From NCBI GenBank assembly GCA_964409905.1, contig CAYPET010000023.1, positions 1 through 33,636 of the forward strand: DNA of 33,636 nt. The letters run 5' to 3'. Each line of letters starts with the position of its first letter. Position 1 is the stretch's first letter. The notes beneath the pieces were generated by a model. That model was not told the DNA's origin. It searched no databases and saw nothing but the letters and a program-made list of their open reading frames with translations. A program made the position numbers and the translations under genes. Source of the stretch: JAGNRR01 sp964409905 (GTDB taxonomy: Bacteria > Bacteroidota > Bacteroidia > Chitinophagales > Chitinophagaceae). Shown here one piece after another: positions 22,961 to 31,056 of the stretch.

Positions 22961-23947
22961 ATGTCACATCAAAATTTTAATCTCGACCTTATCGACTTTA
23001 TCCGCTTTGGATTAAAGCGTAAAAAACTTATAATTGGTTTTGCTCTGCTGGCCGCCATCATTGCGGCAGGTTTTATGATGTTCAAGAAAAATACCTATCG
23101 GGCATATGGTGCTTTTTTTCCTGCATCCAGTGTGATATCAGGCCGCGTAAATATTTTTAGAGAGTTTAATCAGGAATGGGTTGATCTTTTTGGCGAAGAA
23201 AATGAGGCTGACCGAGCCTATGTTATCGGAAATACTTCGAATGTGATTTCACAGCTGGTGGAAGAGTTTGATATGTATAAGCACTATGGTCTGGATCCTA
23301 AAAAAGATCCGGACGCTAAACGAAAGACATTTAAAAAGTTTGTAAAGCAATATTCTTTTAATCGTACCGGCTTTAAACACATAGAAGTGACCTTTGAAGA
23401 TGATGACAAAGAGTTGGGGGCGAAGGTGGTGAATGCAGCTATTAACTTCACGGAAAAAGAATTGAAGAAAATTTACATCAACGGGCATTCTCAAATTGCC
23501 ATTGCCCTCGAAAAAAGAACCGATTCTTTATCGAGTCAAATTCTAAAATTAACGGATAGCCTAGTGGCGCTCAGAACGCAATCCGGGATTTATGACTTGA
23601 TTAGTCCCGGGAGAAAAAATTTAGTTACAATGCGCGCAAGCGGTAGTGGAGAAGGTTACGCCAGAGCGTTGGAAACAATCCAAGAAGTAGAGGAGGTTAA
23701 GGATAGACTGGTAATTGAAAAAGGTAAATATGTAGCCTTAGCAAATGAGTTTAAAACATTGGTGCACTATGATATCCCGATGTTACATGTTGTGCAATGG
23801 GCATCTCCAAGTGGTCAAAAGGCGGGGCCATTCAGAACCCTCACGGTGCTGGGAGTTGGGTTTGCTGCATTTTTGTTTGCATGGTTGATGCTTGTATTGT
23901 ATGAATATGTGATAAGAAATAAAGCGTACTTTACTGCTGATGTTTAA
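22961..23947 (+). CDS. Wzz/GumC-like polysaccharide chain-length determinant
   Basis: 328 residues. A first membrane segment (about 23-42, after the basic FGLKRKKL) and a second near residues 290-313 enclose a periplasmic region. That region has a helical, coiled-coil-prone stretch around ALEKRTDSLSSQILKL (about 182-197). This is the polysaccharide co-polymerase topology. There is no C-terminal tyrosine kinase (BY-kinase) domain and no visible outer-membrane export lipoprotein in the window. Wzz proteins set the length of Wzy-made polymers, which fits the gene order: flippase before, polymerase/ligase after with an 8-nt overlap. Confidence 0.82.
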   Translation: MSHQNFNLDLIDFIRFGLKRKKLIIGFALLAAIIAAGFMMFKKNTYRAYGAFFPASSVISGRVNIFREFNQEWVDLFGEENEADRAYVIGNTSNVISQLVEEFDMYKHYGLDPKKDPDAKRKTFKKFVKQYSFNRTGFKHIEVTFEDDDKELGAKVVNAAINFTEKELKKIYINGHSQIAIALEKRTDSLSSQILKLTDSLVALRTQSGIYDLISPGRKNLVTMRASGSGEGYARALETIQEVEEVKDRLVIEKGKYVALANEFKTLVHYDIPMLHVVQWASPSGQKAGPFRTLTVLGVGFAAFLFAWLMLVLYEYVIRNKAYFTADV

Positions 23948-25379
23948 ATCATTCGAGCAGAATACGAGAATATTTTTTTCAGGTCTGGGGCTGTTATTTA
24001 TGCTGTGCCTGGTCATGGCTTTTCTTAATGAGAATTTGCTTTTATCACTAATTCCTTTTGGCCTATTGGTTGCACTGTATTTTGTTCCTAATATCGAGTT
24101 GCCAATGCATCTGCTGCTGTTTGCGGTGCCTTTGTCCTTTCCATTAACTAGGTTGTTACCGATTGAAATGGATTTTCCGGACGAAGCACTACAACTTATA
24201 GTTACAGCCTTCATGCTTTTTTATTTCATTAAAAAGCGTCCGGTTTATAAGCTTAATTTTCTGCTTCATCCAATTACACTACTTGTTATAGCAAGTTTTG
24301 TCTGGACCATGTTGGCCGCTATAGCCTCAGACAGTGTAGCGCTGAGTTTGAAATTTGTTATAAAGAAGGTGTGGTATTTAATTCCATTCTTCTTCTTTGC
24401 GTTTGGCTATTTTTCTGATACGAGAAATCTACGTATTGCATTTTGGTTAATGTTTACAAGTCTTACAAGTATTGTACTTATGGTGATGTACAAGGCAAAG
24501 GGGGTGGGCTTTAGTTTTACGGATGTGCATGACCCAATACAACCATTTTTTATTAATCATGTGATGTATGGGTCCATGATTTCTTGTTTCTTTTTTGTCA
24601 TTATTGGTGCTTATTACACTTCCCGTAAGGGGAGTGTTTACCGGTCATTACTGGCCATTAGTTTGCTGATATACTTAGTGGCTATTTATTTTTCGTATTC
24701 TCGAGGGGCCTGGGGGGGCGTGTTATTCGGCATTGGTATGATGGTGGCCATACGGCTGAAGTTGGGTAAGTTGGTAATGCCAACAATTTATACTTTGTTA
24801 ATCATTTTTGTATTGTGGTTGTCGGCTGATAACCGTTACCTGCAATATCGGCCAAATTTTGATAAAACGGTAATGCACGAAGATTTGTCAGATCACCTAA
24901 TGGCTACGGTACAAGGAACAGATATTTCATCGGCAGAGCGCTATTTTCGATGGATTGCCACTGTACGCATGAGCCGGGATTATCCCATTTTTGGTGTCGG
25001 CCCCAATAGATTTTATGATCATTATCGAGCATATAGTATAACGGAGTATAAGACATGGGTGAGTCGAAATTTAGAGAAATCAACCACGCACAATTATTTT
25101 CTGTTCATGTTAGCAGAGCAGGGGTTGGCAGCTATGTTGCTCTATGCGGCACTTATTTTTCTTATTTTTTGGAAAGGTCAGGAGCTTTATAATCTATCGG
25201 CCAATCATCAAGAAAAAATATTGATACTGGCTTTGTTAGGGCTGTTGGGAGCAGTATTTGTGAATAATTTTTTCAGTGAGCTGTTAGAAACAGACAAAAT
25301 TGGGAGCTTGTTCTATTGTGGCCTGGCTTTGTTGGTATTGGCAGATATTCGCATTCGAAGTAGGAATATTAATGGATAA
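23940..25379 (+). CDS. O-antigen ligase/polymerase family protein (Wzy/WaaL)
   Basis: 479 residues with about 11 membrane segments. The large periplasmic loop carries the Wzy_C-type signature: SAERYFRWIATVRMSRDYP, then FGVGPNRFYDHY, then STTHNYFLFMLAEQGL (roughly residues 330-400). An FSYSRGAWGG segment lies near 250. This family includes O-antigen ligases, Wzy polymerases and exopolysaccharide polymerases, which cannot be told apart reliably by sequence. With Wzx- and Wzz-like genes in the same operon, a Wzy-type polymerase is the simplest reading. The start overlaps the Wzz-like gene by 8 nt. Confidence 0.88.
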   Translation: MFKSFEQNTRIFFSGLGLLFMLCLVMAFLNENLLLSLIPFGLLVALYFVPNIELPMHLLLFAVPLSFPLTRLLPIEMDFPDEALQLIVTAFMLFYFIKKRPVYKLNFLLHPITLLVIASFVWTMLAAIASDSVALSLKFVIKKVWYLIPFFFFAFGYFSDTRNLRIAFWLMFTSLTSIVLMVMYKAKGVGFSFTDVHDPIQPFFINHVMYGSMISCFFFVIIGAYYTSRKGSVYRSLLAISLLIYLVAIYFSYSRGAWGGVLFGIGMMVAIRLKLGKLVMPTIYTLLIIFVLWLSADNRYLQYRPNFDKTVMHEDLSDHLMATVQGTDISSAERYFRWIATVRMSRDYPIFGVGPNRFYDHYRAYSITEYKTWVSRNLEKSTTHNYFLFMLAEQGLAAMLLYAALIFLIFWKGQELYNLSANHQEKILILALLGLLGAVFVNNFFSELLETDKIGSLFYCGLALLVLADIRIRSRNING

Positions 25380-25498
25380 ATACTTTTTTATTTGATGATT
25401 ACATATTTGAAAAATATTTATTTAAATAAAATTGTCACAAATTATTAAATAAGGCAATTTCTGTATTGCTATTAGCTAGAAAAATATTAAAGAATTGC

Positions 25499-25529
25499 TT
25501 GCATTTGAGATATCCACATTTTACTTTTG
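25499..25529 (+). promoter_or_regulatory. Promoter of the 74-aa small protein gene
   Basis: TTG (25499-25501), 20 nt, then TACTTTTG (25522-25529): a full Bacteroidota promoter match, 17 nt before the ATG at 25547. Confidence 0.7.
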
Positions 25530-25546
25530 AACTCAATTCCTTGATT

Positions 25547-25771
25547 ATGAGACGAACTATTAATGTTTTTACCTCATTGATATTTATCTATTCGCTGGTT
25601 GTTTGTATTACGTGCAAGCAAGTATCGCCTGAAAAGGTTGGGAATCTTGAATTTCAAATGTTGACAATGGAGCAAGCGCAAGCACTTCCGGTTATTGAGA
25701 CTAAAAAGGAAGCCCATTTTCAGAAAAAAACAGCCTCTGCAGTTATTGTAAGTGGTTTAGGCGCAGAATAA
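25547..25771 (+). CDS. Small exported protein, unknown
   Basis: 74 residues from the ATG at 25547, chosen over an earlier in-frame start at 25466 because a full promoter lies between the two. The N-terminus MRRTINVFTSLIFIYSLVVCITC is a basic-hydrophobic signal-like segment. C23 could be lipidated, though the preceding Thr is a poor lipobox. The mature ~50 residues are hydrophilic and end in VIVSGLGAE. No family is recognised. Conservation would be needed to prove it is coding; the promoter and signal-like start are the main support. Confidence 0.5.
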   Translation: MRRTINVFTSLIFIYSLVVCITCKQVSPEKVGNLEFQMLTMEQAQALPVIETKKEAHFQKKTASAVIVSGLGAE

Positions 25772-25815
25772 ATTGTGTGCAGATTTTTAGTTCTTATAAT
25801 TTAAATTAACTATAC

Positions 25816-27159
25816 CTATACCAGGGCGTTATAGTTGCCAATACCGTAGTTTCTTACAAGTGCTTCTTGAGGGTTGGTTACATGCCACTCAAATTCATCG
25901 CGAAAGTGTCGAATTGCTGCGGCTACCGGCCATGCCGCTGCATCACCTAATGGGCAAATAGTATTTCCTTCAATCTTACATTGAATGTCCCATAGTAAGT
26001 CAATATCCTTCATTTCACCTTGTCCGGTTTCAATTTTATTTAGAATTTTATACATCCAGCCAGTACCTTCTCTGCAAGGAGAACATTGTCCACAGCTTTC
26101 GTGATTATAAAATCGAGCTAGCGTCATAGTATGGCGCACCACACATTGATCTTCATCCAGCACAATAAAACCACCACTACCCATCATTGTACCACTTTCA
26201 AAACCCCCATCGGCCAAGGATTCATAATTCATATAACGCGTTTCGCCATTAGCAGTTTTGAACAATAAATTAGCCGGCACAATTGGTACTGAACTACCGC
26301 CGGGTATACAAGCTTTCAGTTTTTTACCGTTGGGTATGCCGCCACAAAACTCCTCTGAGTATATAAACTCCTCAACGCTTTCGGTCATTTCAATTTCGTA
26401 TACACCCGGTTTATTGATATTACCGCAAGCTGAAATCAACTTAGTACCGGTGCTTCGACCAACGCCAATTTTGGCATATTCCTCACCACCATGATTAATT
26501 ATTGGAACTACAGCAGCCAGGGTTTCTACATTATTCACCACTGTTGGGCAGCCCCACAAACCTTTTACAGCAGGGAAGGGTGGTTTAATACGAGGGTTGC
26601 CTCGTTTTCCTTCCAAGGATTCAAGCAAAGCAGTTTCCTCGCCACAGATATAGGCACCGCCACCTCGTTGTAAATATATTTCCAGATCAAAGTTGCTTCC
26701 CAAAATATTCTTGCCTAAAAAGCCATTTGTTTTTGCTTCGGCAATTGCTTTTTCCAAAATGTCTACAATCCAAGCATATTCACCACGGATATAGATATAG
26801 CATGTGTTTGCACCTAATGCATAGCTGGAAACAATTAAGCCTTCAATTAGCAAATGCGGGATAAATTCCATTAAATACCGATCCTTAAATGTTCCGGGTT
26901 CACTTTCATCGGCATTACAAACCAAATAACGCGGTACACCTTCGGGTTTGGCCAGAAAACTCCACTTCAATCCGGTAGGAAAACCCGCTCCGCCACGACC
27001 GCGCAAGCCACTTTTTTTAACTTCTTCTGTCACCTCATCCGGGCTCATTTGCTTGAGCGCTTTTTCTGCTGAGTTGTACCCTTCGTGTTTACGATATACT
27101 TCAAAGGTTTCAATGCCGGCTACCTGAGCGTGTTTGAGTAATAATTTTTGACTTGCCAT
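25816..27159 (-). CDS. nuoF: NADH-quinone oxidoreductase subunit F (NuoF)
   Basis: 447 residues from the ATG at 27159. An upstream in-frame start at 27249 is rejected because it adds a spurious extension and would lie upstream of the promoter. NADH is bound by GLRGRGGAGFPTGLKW (51-66). FMN is bound by the region RGGGAYICGEETALLESLEGK (split about 165-185). The N3 [4Fe-4S] cluster ligands are C356, C359 and C362 (SCGQCSPC) plus C402 (NTICPLGD). NuoF is the electron-entry subunit of complex I, passing electrons from NADH via FMN to the Fe-S chain in NuoE and NuoG. Neither neighbour is another nuo gene, which is unusual. A good promoter lies just upstream. Confidence 0.96.
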   Translation of the reverse strand: MASQKLLLKHAQVAGIETFEVYRKHEGYNSAEKALKQMSPDEVTEEVKKSGLRGRGGAGFPTGLKWSFLAKPEGVPRYLVCNADESEPGTFKDRYLMEFIPHLLIEGLIVSSYALGANTCYIYIRGEYAWIVDILEKAIAEAKTNGFLGKNILGSNFDLEIYLQRGGGAYICGEETALLESLEGKRGNPRIKPPFPAVKGLWGCPTVVNNVETLAAVVPIINHGGEEYAKIGVGRSTGTKLISACGNINKPGVYEIEMTESVEEFIYSEEFCGGIPNGKKLKACIPGGSSVPIVPANLLFKTANGETRYMNYESLADGGFESGTMMGSGGFIVLDEDQCVVRHTMTLARFYNHESCGQCSPCREGTGWMYKILNKIETGQGEMKDIDLLWDIQCKIEGNTICPLGDAAAWPVAAAIRHFRDEFEWHVTNPQEALVRNYGIGNYNALV

Positions 27160-27167
27160 GTGTGGGG

Positions 27168-27198
27168 CAAAAGTCGGTAATATCGCAGTTTTTTCAAA
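27168..27198 (-). promoter_or_regulatory. nuoF promoter
   Basis: On the minus strand TTTG (27198-27195), 19 nt, then GACTTTTG (27175-27168; 5 of 6 to TAnnTTTG). The -7 ends 8 nt before the nuoF ATG, giving a leader of only a few nucleotides. Confidence 0.65.
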
Positions 27199-27212
27199 GA
27201 GAAAAAAAAGTA

Positions 27213-27885
27213 TTATTTCAATGTAATTGTAATTTTTGAGGTACCACAAAGTGCATACTCGTCAATTAGATTCTTTACTTTTACCCATTTAGTGGTGCCC
27301 GATTTTTTTATGCCGACCTGGAAACCGGGTATTTCCTCTTTAAATCCCAATATTGTTGAATCATTTGAAAAATAGCTAGGTGCTAATGGTGGCGAATGAT
27401 AACGATTATATAAACCGCTAGTAAAAGGTCCGGCTATGATAAGCGGTGAGCTAGGTGAACTAAAAGCCGGTAATTGAAAAAAATTAAGGAGTCTTGATTT
27501 GTGAATGTGCCTTGCACGTCAAAATAAATATCCAGTATGTTGGTGGCTCCTTGTATTATTTCGATACCCGAATTGAGCGTATCGTAGTATCCATGATAAA
27601 TTTTTCTGTCAAAAACTTCAAGCCACCAGGCATCATTACAATCAAAACTAAATGTGAAATTCCCATTCTCGTCTGTGCGAACAGAATCATGCATGACGTC
27701 TACCTTTTTAAAATCTTTTGTTTCTTGATACCATAGTTGTACCAACTCGTTTTTGGCTGGTCCTATGGCGCAACCTCGTTTTACGGTACCTGAAAAAATA
27801 CAAGCATCTATAGTTTTTTTCTGCAGGAATTTATTGTTAATGAAGTAAATGTTAGGAAACTTAATATGTATAAGGTTGATTTCAT
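27213..27885 (-). pseudogene. Lipoprotein gene broken by two frameshifts at 7-base homopolymers
   Basis: From the ATG at 27885 the frame encodes a lipoprotein signal peptide (MKSTLYILSFLTFTSLTINS before Cys21), then hits TAG at 27810-27808. Just before that stop is an A7 run (minus strand; T7 at 27814-27820). One extra A would join the frame encoding IDACIFSGTVKRGCAIG, TDENGNFTFSF and so on down to about 27480. There a second 7-mer (T7 on the minus strand, 27483-27477) again needs one extra base to enter the last open frame, ending YALCGTSKITITLK with TAA at 27215-27213. With both corrections the product is 224 residues. The SGTV...TDENGNF part suggests a carboxypeptidase-regulatory-like beta domain. 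A perfect -7 (TAAATTTG, 27916-27909) precedes the ATG. It could be a pseudogene, a base-calling artefact or a phase-variable gene. Confidence 0.75.
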
Positions 27886-28120
27886 AATTCAGGTTTTGCC
27901 ATGTAGTTCAAATTTAATTAAATTGGCCAGCGTACATGTTGAAATAAAAAAATAATTGACTCAAATGCACTCTATTGTTCATGGTTATATTTGATACAAT
28001 ATAGAGTTTTCATATGTCCGCATTTTCTACGTAACATAAAAAATGCGAGGCAATGTTTTTTCGAAACAAGACTGTTCGTTGGTCATCTGAAAAAAAGTTT
28101 TAAGCTTTTAGTATTTTTTT

Positions 28121-28150
28121 TTTGCCAAAAGAACCATTACCATATATTTG
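28121..28150 (+). promoter_or_regulatory. tRNA-Ser promoter
   Basis: TTTG (28121-28124), 18 nt, then TATATTTG (28143-28150): a full match to the Bacteroidota consensus. The -7 ends 5 nt before the mature tRNA 5' end. Confidence 0.85.
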
Positions 28151-28155
28151 CCCAC

Positions 28156-28240
28156 GGAGAAATGGCAGAGTGGTCGATTGCGACGGTCTTGAAAACCGTT
28201 GTCCTTCACGGGACCGGGGGTTCGAATCCCTCTTTCTCCG
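28156..28240 (+). tRNA. tRNA-Ser(UGA)
   Basis: An 85-nt class II tRNA. The acceptor stem GGAGAAA pairs with TTTCTCC, followed by the discriminator G. The anticodon stem ACGGT/ACCGT holds the loop CTTGAAA with anticodon TGA. A long variable arm follows, as expected for serine, then the T arm with GGTTCGAATCC. CCA is not encoded (CTTAAA follows), so it must be added after transcription. It has its own promoter and terminator. Confidence 0.97.
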
Positions 28241-28251
28241 CTTAAATTTTG

Positions 28252-28281
28252 AAAAAGGCTTCATGATGGAAGCCTTTTTTT
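28252..28281 (+). terminator. Intrinsic terminator after tRNA-Ser
   Basis: AAAAAGGCTTC (28252-28262) and GAAGCCTTTTT (28269-28279) form an 11-bp stem with a 6-nt loop, followed by further T residues. Confidence 0.92.
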
Positions 28282-28319
28282 ATTGTGTTTTAGTATGCTA
28301 AAAAATGCGCTGTCTATTA

Positions 28320-28351
28320 TTTGTAAAAAAAACTTTCTCCGCTTACCTTTA
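28320..28351 (+). promoter_or_regulatory. Promoter of the FadL/SGNH operon
   Basis: TTTG (28320-28323), 20 nt, TACCTTTA (28344-28351; 5 of 6 to TAnnTTTG). It lies 17 nt before the first possible ATG (28369). Confidence 0.65.
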
Positions 28352-28368
28352 GCCACTTAAATTCACAT

Positions 28369-29637
28369 ATGTTTATGAAAAAAATAGCACTATTGGCTGT
28401 GGCATTAGCAGGAATGTATAGCAGCGCATTTGCCGGTGGGTTCAAAATTGGTTTGCAAGGTCAAAAGCAAATTGGTATGGCTCATGTAGGTATTGGGTTG
28501 GTTCAAGATGCTGCCACCGTTTATTTTAATCCTGCCGGCTTGTCTTTTATTGACAATCAGGTTAATGCAGGTGTATCTATTATTGTGCCCAGAACACAAT
28601 TTTTGGATGCCAATACCAATATCAGCACTTATGCTGTCAATCAAGCTTTTTCACCATTTAGTCTCTATGCGAGTTATGCATTACCCAATACCCCGCTGTC
28701 TGTGGGATTGGGTATTTATACGCCTTTTGGAAGCGGAATTAAATATCCAACAAATTGGACGGGTAGATTTGTGTTAACTGATATTAGTCTACAGGCAGTT
28801 TATTTTCAACCAACTATTGCATACAAGGTATCAGATAATCTTTCTCTTGGGGCTGGCTTTGTATACTCATCGGGTGGTGTAATTTTAGAAAAGCAAATTC
28901 CGTTACAATCTGCCGGCGCAGGTGCAGAGGCTGGAGCAGCCTTAGATGGTCATGCAAATGGATGGGGTTATAATCTTGGCGCTTATTTTAAAGCAGGTGA
29001 GAATTTTAGCGGAGGTATCACTTATCATTCTAGAGTGGATATGAAAGTTGATGACGGAACGGCTTCGTTTACAAATATACCCACCGGCTTGGCTGGCAGT
29101 TTCCCTAATACAACCTTTGATACTGAGCTGCCATTACCTTCTGAGTTAGGCGTAGGTGTTGCCTATAAATTAAATAAGGATCTGTTATTGGCGGTGGATA
29201 TGAACTATACATTTTGGAATTCATTCCAATCATTAGGGTTTGATTATCAAGATAATACTGATAAACTAACTGATGATGTATCTCCAAGAAATTATGAGAA
29301 TGCATTAGCAGTAAGAGCGGGAATGCAGTGGTGCCCAACTAAGCGTTTGGCTTTGCGCACCGGTATTTTCTATGATCAAACTCCGGTACAAGATGAATAT
29401 GTGAATCCGGAATTACCTGATAATGATAAATTGGGAGTTACACTTGGTTTTTCTTATTGGTTGGAGGATCGCTTTAGCATTGATGCCTCACTTATGTATG
29501 AGGATGTAGCCCGAAGAAAAACATTAAATACCGAAACCCAAATTCACGGTACATATGGAACCAAAGCCATTATCCCTGGAATAGGCTTAAATTATTTATT
29601 TGGAAAAAAAGTAGAAAAAAGTGTAAACAATTTTTAA
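28369..29637 (+). CDS. FadL/OMPP1-type outer membrane transport protein
   Basis: 422 residues from 28369; an ATG two codons later (28375) is equally possible and gives the cleaner signal peptide (MKKIALLAVALAGMYSSAFA). The mature N-terminus GGFKIGLQGQKQIGMAHVGIG, then DAATVYFNPAGLSFI, is the conserved hatch region of the FadL/TodX outer membrane barrel family. SVGLGIYTPFGSGIKYP and the repeated amphipathic strands follow, ending in GIGLNYLFGKK. FadL proteins carry long-chain fatty acids or other hydrophobic compounds across the outer membrane. The next gene, one nucleotide away, encodes a surface or periplasmic SGNH hydrolase lipoprotein, which could release the lipid substrate. The exact ligand is unknown. 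Confidence 0.92.
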   Translation: MFMKKIALLAVALAGMYSSAFAGGFKIGLQGQKQIGMAHVGIGLVQDAATVYFNPAGLSFIDNQVNAGVSIIVPRTQFLDANTNISTYAVNQAFSPFSLYASYALPNTPLSVGLGIYTPFGSGIKYPTNWTGRFVLTDISLQAVYFQPTIAYKVSDNLSLGAGFVYSSGGVILEKQIPLQSAGAGAEAGAALDGHANGWGYNLGAYFKAGENFSGGITYHSRVDMKVDDGTASFTNIPTGLAGSFPNTTFDTELPLPSELGVGVAYKLNKDLLLAVDMNYTFWNSFQSLGFDYQDNTDKLTDDVSPRNYENALAVRAGMQWCPTKRLALRTGIFYDQTPVQDEYVNPELPDNDKLGVTLGFSYWLEDRFSIDASLMYEDVARRKTLNTETQIHGTYGTKAIIPGIGLNYLFGKKVEKSVNNF

Positions 29638-29638
29638 T

Positions 29639-30985
29639 ATGAAAGCAATAAACAAACTTATTCTGGCCGCAGTGTTCATGTTAGGCCTAAATGCCTGCAA
29701 GCCTAACTTAGAAGGTTATTTGCCATTGCCGGGCGATGCGAATTTTACAACTTATGTGGCTATAGGCAATTCGCTAACAGCCGGGTATGCTGACGGAGCC
29801 CTCAGTGCAGATGGGCAGCAATATGCTTTCCCGTTAATGCTTGCAGAGCAGTTTGCCCTAGTAGGTGGTGGCGAATTTAAAGTTCCTTATATGCCTGCTG
29901 GCAATGGGAATAATGGCAGTGGCGTTACCAAGCGTATTCTTTATTACCTTACTAATTGCGCTGGTCAGGCAACTATAGGTTCAAGACCAGCCAGTGGTAC
30001 GGCATCTTCATTGGCCAGTATTGCCAACAAGGGGCCTTTTAACCTAATGGGCATCCCTGGTGCTCGGGCGGTTGATATTAGCTCGGGCATTTACTCGAGT
30101 TTAAATCCATTTTTAAATCGTATTGTAGAAACCCCGGGATTCAATTCTATTTTAACAGAGGTGCTTCGCCAAAATCCGACATTCTTTACCTTGTGGTTGG
30201 GTAGTAATGATGTTTTGGGATTTGCTACAAGTGGTGGACTCGGTATTATTGACCCTGCAATACCTATGCCTGGTGATTTGAGCGCAGTAAATCAGGTGGC
30301 TGGATCTTTGACAGTTCTCGTAGATTCCCTGGTGCGACGAGGTGCAAAAGGCGTGATTGCCAATATTCCTGATGTTACGGCAATCCCTTATTTTAATACG
30401 AGTCCTTACAACGGTGTAATGTTATCAAAAGGTGCGGCTGATACGTTGAATCAATTATATACCCAATTGGGCCTTACACATATTACATGGAAGGAAGGCG
30501 CGAACCCATTTATTGTAGAAGATACAACCGTTGCTCACCCGAGCTTACGCGTGCGTCAGGCTCGAGCAGGAGAGCTAATGCTGATTACAATCCCTGGCGA
30601 CTCGCTACGTTGCGCAAAATGGGGTGTTGATCCAACAAAAGCGCTAACCGATGAATATTTTTTGGATACTGATGAAATGCAAGCTATTCTAAGTCATACT
30701 GCTCAATATAATGCTGCTATTGCCAATATTGCGTCTACATTTAATATTGGCCTTGTGGATATGAATGCCTATTTCAAGAAATTTACGGCAGGTTTTGTCT
30801 ACAACGGTGTAAAGTTGAATGCTGAATACATTTCTGGAGGAGCTTTTAGTGTTGATGCGGTGCATCCGAATCCTCGAGGTTATGCATTGGTGGCCAATGA
30901 GTTTATACGTGTTATCAATGCAAAGTATAACGCATCAATACCGGATGTGGAGGTGACAAAATATCCTGGAATAATTTTCCCTTAA
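29639..30985 (+). CDS. SGNH/GDSL-family hydrolase lipoprotein
   Basis: 448 residues. A lipoprotein signal peptide has lipobox GLNAC (C20). The SGNH block I is AIGNSLTAGY with nucleophile S45, in GNSL form rather than GDSL. Block III is LWLGSNDVLGF (about 185). Block V, DAVHPNPRGYALVANEF, supplies the catalytic Asp and His near residue 415. The family hydrolyses esters such as lipids or acetylated sugars. At ~450 residues it is longer than the ~200-residue core, with an insert around residues 90-130 and 240-330. It is translated with the FadL-like gene (1-nt gap), consistent with processing of a lipid later imported by FadL. A terminator follows. Confidence 0.9.
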   Translation: MKAINKLILAAVFMLGLNACKPNLEGYLPLPGDANFTTYVAIGNSLTAGYADGALSADGQQYAFPLMLAEQFALVGGGEFKVPYMPAGNGNNGSGVTKRILYYLTNCAGQATIGSRPASGTASSLASIANKGPFNLMGIPGARAVDISSGIYSSLNPFLNRIVETPGFNSILTEVLRQNPTFFTLWLGSNDVLGFATSGGLGIIDPAIPMPGDLSAVNQVAGSLTVLVDSLVRRGAKGVIANIPDVTAIPYFNTSPYNGVMLSKGAADTLNQLYTQLGLTHITWKEGANPFIVEDTTVAHPSLRVRQARAGELMLITIPGDSLRCAKWGVDPTKALTDEYFLDTDEMQAILSHTAQYNAAIANIASTFNIGLVDMNAYFKKFTAGFVYNGVKLNAEYISGGAFSVDAVHPNPRGYALVANEFIRVINAKYNASIPDVEVTKYPGIIFP

Positions 30986-31008
30986 GTTACATGATTCGAA
31001 AAAAGGAA

Positions 31009-31041
31009 TAAAAAGGGCGACATGATTTGTCGCCTTTTTTT
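31009..31041 (+). terminator. Intrinsic terminator after the SGNH gene
   Basis: GGCGACA (31016-31022) pairs with TGTCGCC (31028-31034) around a TGATT loop, extended by A/T pairs, and is followed by TTTTTTT. It may also serve the converging NTF2-like gene, because the flanking A-run reads as a T-run on the minus strand. Confidence 0.9.
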
Positions 31042-31056
31042 GTTTTGAGAGAGTAT

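Noticed and set aside
27160..27249. 30-residue N-terminal extension of NuoF
   Set aside because: Not typical of NuoF and upstream of the TTTG-N19-GACTTTTG promoter; the ATG at 27159 is preferred.
27434..27745. Stand-alone 103-aa gene in this frame
   Set aside because: Its apparent start is an internal TTG; the sequence continues in the same frame upstream and is the middle segment of the twice-frameshifted lipoprotein gene.
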